A DNA stretch of 8,069 nucleotides from Methanobacteriota archaeon (lineage in GTDB: Archaea; Thermoplasmatota; Poseidoniia; Poseidoniales; Thalassarchaeaceae). The notes below the pieces were generated by a model. That model ran no database searches. It was not told where the DNA came from and saw only the letters and a list, made by a program, of their open reading frames with translations. Shown here piece by piece: positions 6,127-8,069 of this stretch (position 1 is its first letter; each line of letters opens with the position of its first letter). The position numbers and the translations under genes were made by a program. The DNA lies in assembly GCA_002727275.1 (NCBI GenBank), contig PBWO01000002.1, positions 31,225-39,293 of the forward strand, read 5' to 3'.

Positions 6127-7044
6127 GTGGAAGAGCAGCAGAAAGTTACGTTCCTCGGACTCGAAGAGTCCAAAGACGGGCCTTGGGACATAGTGATTCT
6201 ACCCATCCCATTCGAGATGACAACGAGTTGGGGAGAGGGTACCGAAGATGGTCCCGCCGCTTGTATCTCTGCTAGTTCTCAAGTCGAATTGTATGACCCT
6301 CTGCTGCCAATGGAGTTACCATGTGGGATGAATATGCATACGGCAGAGGCGTGGTTTTCTGATGCCGGGACTTTGATGGAGCAATTGAGTTCGATTAGGG
6401 ATTATGCAATTGAGTGGCTCGACGGTGCGCAATTTCCCATATTCCTAGGTGGCGAGCACGGCATTTTGCCTCCATTGATGCAGGCTGCAGCAGGACATCC
6501 GTCATTGGGCGGGGATTTGGGTAGCCTGACGCTGATTCAAGTCGACGCGCATGCGGATTTGAGAGACCAACTCGGAGGAGAGAGATTCTCTCATGGAACC
6601 GCGGCCAGAAGATCACTCGATGCCGGGGTCGGCAAGGTGGTCCAAATTGGTACACGCGCCCTCTCTAGAGAGGAGGCTGAATTCTCACAGAATGACGGAC
6701 GAGTGGAGACCTGGTATGCTAGAGATTTCATGGGCGTGTGTGAAGGGCAAGCAGGGTGGGCTGCACTCATGGATAGAATTGCCCAAATCGAGGGTTCCGT
6801 CTGGTTGACCTTTGACGTCGATGGGTTGGATGGTTCACTTGTGCCGGACACGGGGACTCCAGTTCCCGGTGGATTGAGTCATTGGGCCGCTGTGGAGATT
6901 ATCGAGAAGTTATTCGCAAGCGGTGCAGAGGTTATTGGAGCCGATGTTAACGAGATCGTCCCCGGAGAGGATCGTTTGACCCAATTCAATGCAGCACTCA
7001 TCGCCACCAAGATATTAGCCGCTCACATCGCAAGTCGTGGTTAG
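6127..7044 (+). CDS. speB: Agmatinase/arginase-family ureohydrolase
   Basis: A 305-residue binuclear manganese hydrolase of the ureohydrolase family, usual length for agmatinase, which splits agmatine into putrescine and urea. The N-terminal PIPFEMTTSWGEGTEDGP (26-43) fits the family's substrate-loop region. Metal ligands are all visible: His111 in GGEHG; Asp140, His142 and Asp144 in VDAHADLRD; Asp230 and Asp232 in TFDVDGLDG. SHGT (155-158), TGTPVPGG (242-249) and the late acidic motif DVNEIVP with Glu275 are also conserved. The usual LDP after the aspartates is LDG here, and APGTGTP is VPDTGTP, so arginase or another guanidino substrate is possible. The start is GTG: a TAA at 6100-6102 closes the frame upstream, no other start codon intervenes, and the next in-frame ATG (codon 31) would delete the first strand. 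The M14 carboxypeptidase begins 59 bases after the stop. Confidence 0.87.
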   Translation: MEEQQKVTFLGLEESKDGPWDIVILPIPFEMTTSWGEGTEDGPAACISASSQVELYDPLLPMELPCGMNMHTAEAWFSDAGTLMEQLSSIRDYAIEWLDGAQFPIFLGGEHGILPPLMQAAAGHPSLGGDLGSLTLIQVDAHADLRDQLGGERFSHGTAARRSLDAGVGKVVQIGTRALSREEAEFSQNDGRVETWYARDFMGVCEGQAGWAALMDRIAQIEGSVWLTFDVDGLDGSLVPDTGTPVPGGLSHWAAVEIIEKLFASGAEVIGADVNEIVPGEDRLTQFNAALIATKILAAHIASRG

Positions 7045-7103
7045 AGGGCAATAGATTCACCGCGAGTGCCAATGATTGTAGATGAAGACCCCCTCAGCGG
7101 CGT
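7045..7103 (+). other. Intergenic gap between agmatinase and carboxypeptidase
   Basis: These 59 bases hold no open frame of note and no T-rich terminator. The right half contains the left arm of the start-codon hairpin. ATTGTAGAT (about 7075-7083) is a weak TATA-like patch roughly 25 bases before the ATG, so a separate promoter is possible but poorly supported. Confidence 0.3.
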
Positions 7104-7116
7104 ATGCGCCGCTGGG
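7093..7116 (+). promoter_or_regulatory. Stem-loop with the carboxypeptidase start codon in its loop
   Basis: CAGCGGCG (7095-7102) and CGCCGCTG (7107-7114) are exact reverse complements around the 4-base loop TATG, which contains the ATG at 7104-7106. A U-G and a C-G pair (7094 with 7115, 7093 with 7116) extend the stem to 10 bp. In RNA this GC-rich hairpin would present or mask the start codon. Alternative roles are a DNA operator or the tail of the agmatinase transcript. Confidence 0.55.
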
Positions 7117-8069
7117 CAGTAATCGTCCTCGCATCCCTGATGCTCACTGTGCCAGTTGCGCCGGCTGCATCAGCACAGATTGGTCAGCCGGACATCATTC
7201 AGGAGCACTGGTATCATTCCTATGCAACACTGACCTTGGATGTCAATGCATGGGCTGATGATTACCCGGAAATCGTAAATCTGCTCGTCGTTGGTCAAAC
7301 AGAATTAGGAAGAAACCTCTGGATGCTGCAGATTTCCGATTGGAGTCAAGAAACCAAGCCCGATGGGGCTGCCAAAGAGGTAGTTTACATCGACGGTGGT
7401 CACCATGGGAATGAGCATCTGGGCACGGAGCTTGCCTTCCTCGTTGCAGAGTTTTACATCGAGGGTTGGGCTAATGGTGAGCAAGAAGTGATTGATATCT
7501 TGGCTACTACTGAATTACACATCCTCATCATGCTAAATGCGGACGGTAATGATCAAGATACAAGATGGAATATCAATCAAGTAGATCTGAATAGAAACTA
7601 CGATCACTACTGGAACACTTGCCCCACGACTCAGCCTGGAAGTTCTGCATTTAGTGAATCCGAGACTCTTGCGAATTCGATTTACATGAATGAAGTGGTA
7701 CCTCATGCTGATTTGTATATCACCATGCACACAGGAGTTTGGATCATGCTCTATCCTTGGGGCAAATGGCCCGAACAGCCTTCGGACTGGGAGTTATTCC
7801 ATTTCATCAGAGATGATGTTAATGCCAACATATCCGACATCCCAATTAGGAATGCAAACCAAGGCCTCTACCCCAACTGTGGGACCAGTAGAGATTACGG
7901 CTACGGGGTGATGGGGTATCCTACTTTCACCTTCGAGACCGATGATGAGCAGTTCCTATTGGGGACAGTAGAAGCCCTCTCTGACAGATTGGAAGAAGAG
8001 CTCGATGTGATGAGATATCTAATTCAGAATGTATGGTACTGGAGGGCCCGTCTTGTTGTCGATTCCCTA
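7104..8069 (+). CDS. Secreted M14-family zinc carboxypeptidase (C-terminus cut by window edge)
   Basis: The visible 322 residues begin with a signal peptide (MRRWAVIVLASLMLT, likely cut after ASA at 24 before QIG), so the enzyme acts outside the cytoplasm. The catalytic domain removes C-terminal residues from peptides using one zinc. Ligands His101 and Glu104 lie in GGHHGNEH, the third ligand His209 in ITMHTGVW. Substrate residues Asn163 and Arg164 lie in VDLNRNY, and catalytic Glu278 in TFTFETD, preceded by SRDYGYG (262-268). All core residues are present, so it should be active. The ATG at 7104 is the only start that keeps the whole signal peptide; a TGA at 7083-7085 closes the frame upstream. 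No clear Shine-Dalgarno site is seen. What follows residue 322 (further domains, membrane anchor) lies outside the window. It shares orientation with the agmatinase but may have its own promoter in the 59-base gap. Confidence 0.92.
   Translation, partial: MRRWAVIVLASLMLTVPVAPAASAQIGQPDIIQEHWYHSYATLTLDVNAWADDYPEIVNLLVVGQTELGRNLWMLQISDWSQETKPDGAAKEVVYIDGGHHGNEHLGTELAFLVAEFYIEGWANGEQEVIDILATTELHILIMLNADGNDQDTRWNINQVDLNRNYDHYWNTCPTTQPGSSAFSESETLANSIYMNEVVPHADLYITMHTGVWIMLYPWGKWPEQPSDWELFHFIRDDVNANISDIPIRNANQGLYPNCGTSRDYGYGVMGYPTFTFETDDEQFLLGTVEALSDRLEEELDVMRYLIQNVWYWRARLVVDSL

Noticed and set aside
1..8069. CRISPR arrays, insertion sequences, tRNA or rRNA genes, phage or defence genes
   Set aside because: No regularly spaced DNA repeats, terminal inverted repeats with a transposase, cloverleaf-like sequence or known defence domain was seen on either strand by eye.

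Overview
The window looks like a stretch of an archaeal chromosome, most likely from a marine Thermoplasmata-type euryarchaeon such as Marine Group II (Poseidoniales). That placement is inference from gene families. A small protein at 5592-6005 resembles an uncharacterised winged-helix-like family I associate with Thermoplasmata and relatives. A P-loop kinase resembles archaeal 2-phosphoglycerate kinase. There is also a very large, lysine-poor, sequon-rich secreted protein with a C-terminal membrane anchor, an agmatinase whose GTG start sits where a leaderless archaeal transcript would begin, and a secreted M14 carboxypeptidase. Genes are packed tightly, with no gene-free stretch longer than about 120 bases, and I see no rRNA, tRNA, CRISPR array, insertion sequence or phage gene.

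Layout from left to right. (1) Minus strand, 1-1976: an aldehyde dehydrogenase (558-1976) followed 7 bases later by a 2-phosphoglycerate-kinase-like gene (550 down to the window edge, where it is cut), probably one transcript. (2) Plus strand, 2045-2506: a SixA-like histidine phosphatase, divergent from the dehydrogenase across 68 bases. (3) Minus strand, 2507-6005: a small DUF6015-like protein (5592-6005) followed 28 bases later by a 1018-residue surface protein (2507-5563). The surface protein has a signal peptide, a block of tandem beta-type repeats, three Ig-like domains and a C-terminal transmembrane anchor. Its stop codon directly abuts the stop codon of the phosphatase. (4) Plus strand, 6127-8069: an agmatinase-family ureohydrolase and, 59 bases later, a secreted zinc carboxypeptidase that runs off the right edge.

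Working together: the cytoplasmic enzymes handle an aldehyde, a phosphorylated small acid and agmatine or a related guanidino compound. The two secreted products suit a cell that displays a large glycoprotein and degrades peptides outside the membrane. No single pathway links all seven genes. The least explained signals are perfect 8-bp stems with 4-base loops at the translation starts of both secreted-protein genes (one places the ATG in the loop), weaker inverted repeats around two other starts, and the undescribed repeat block in the large surface protein.
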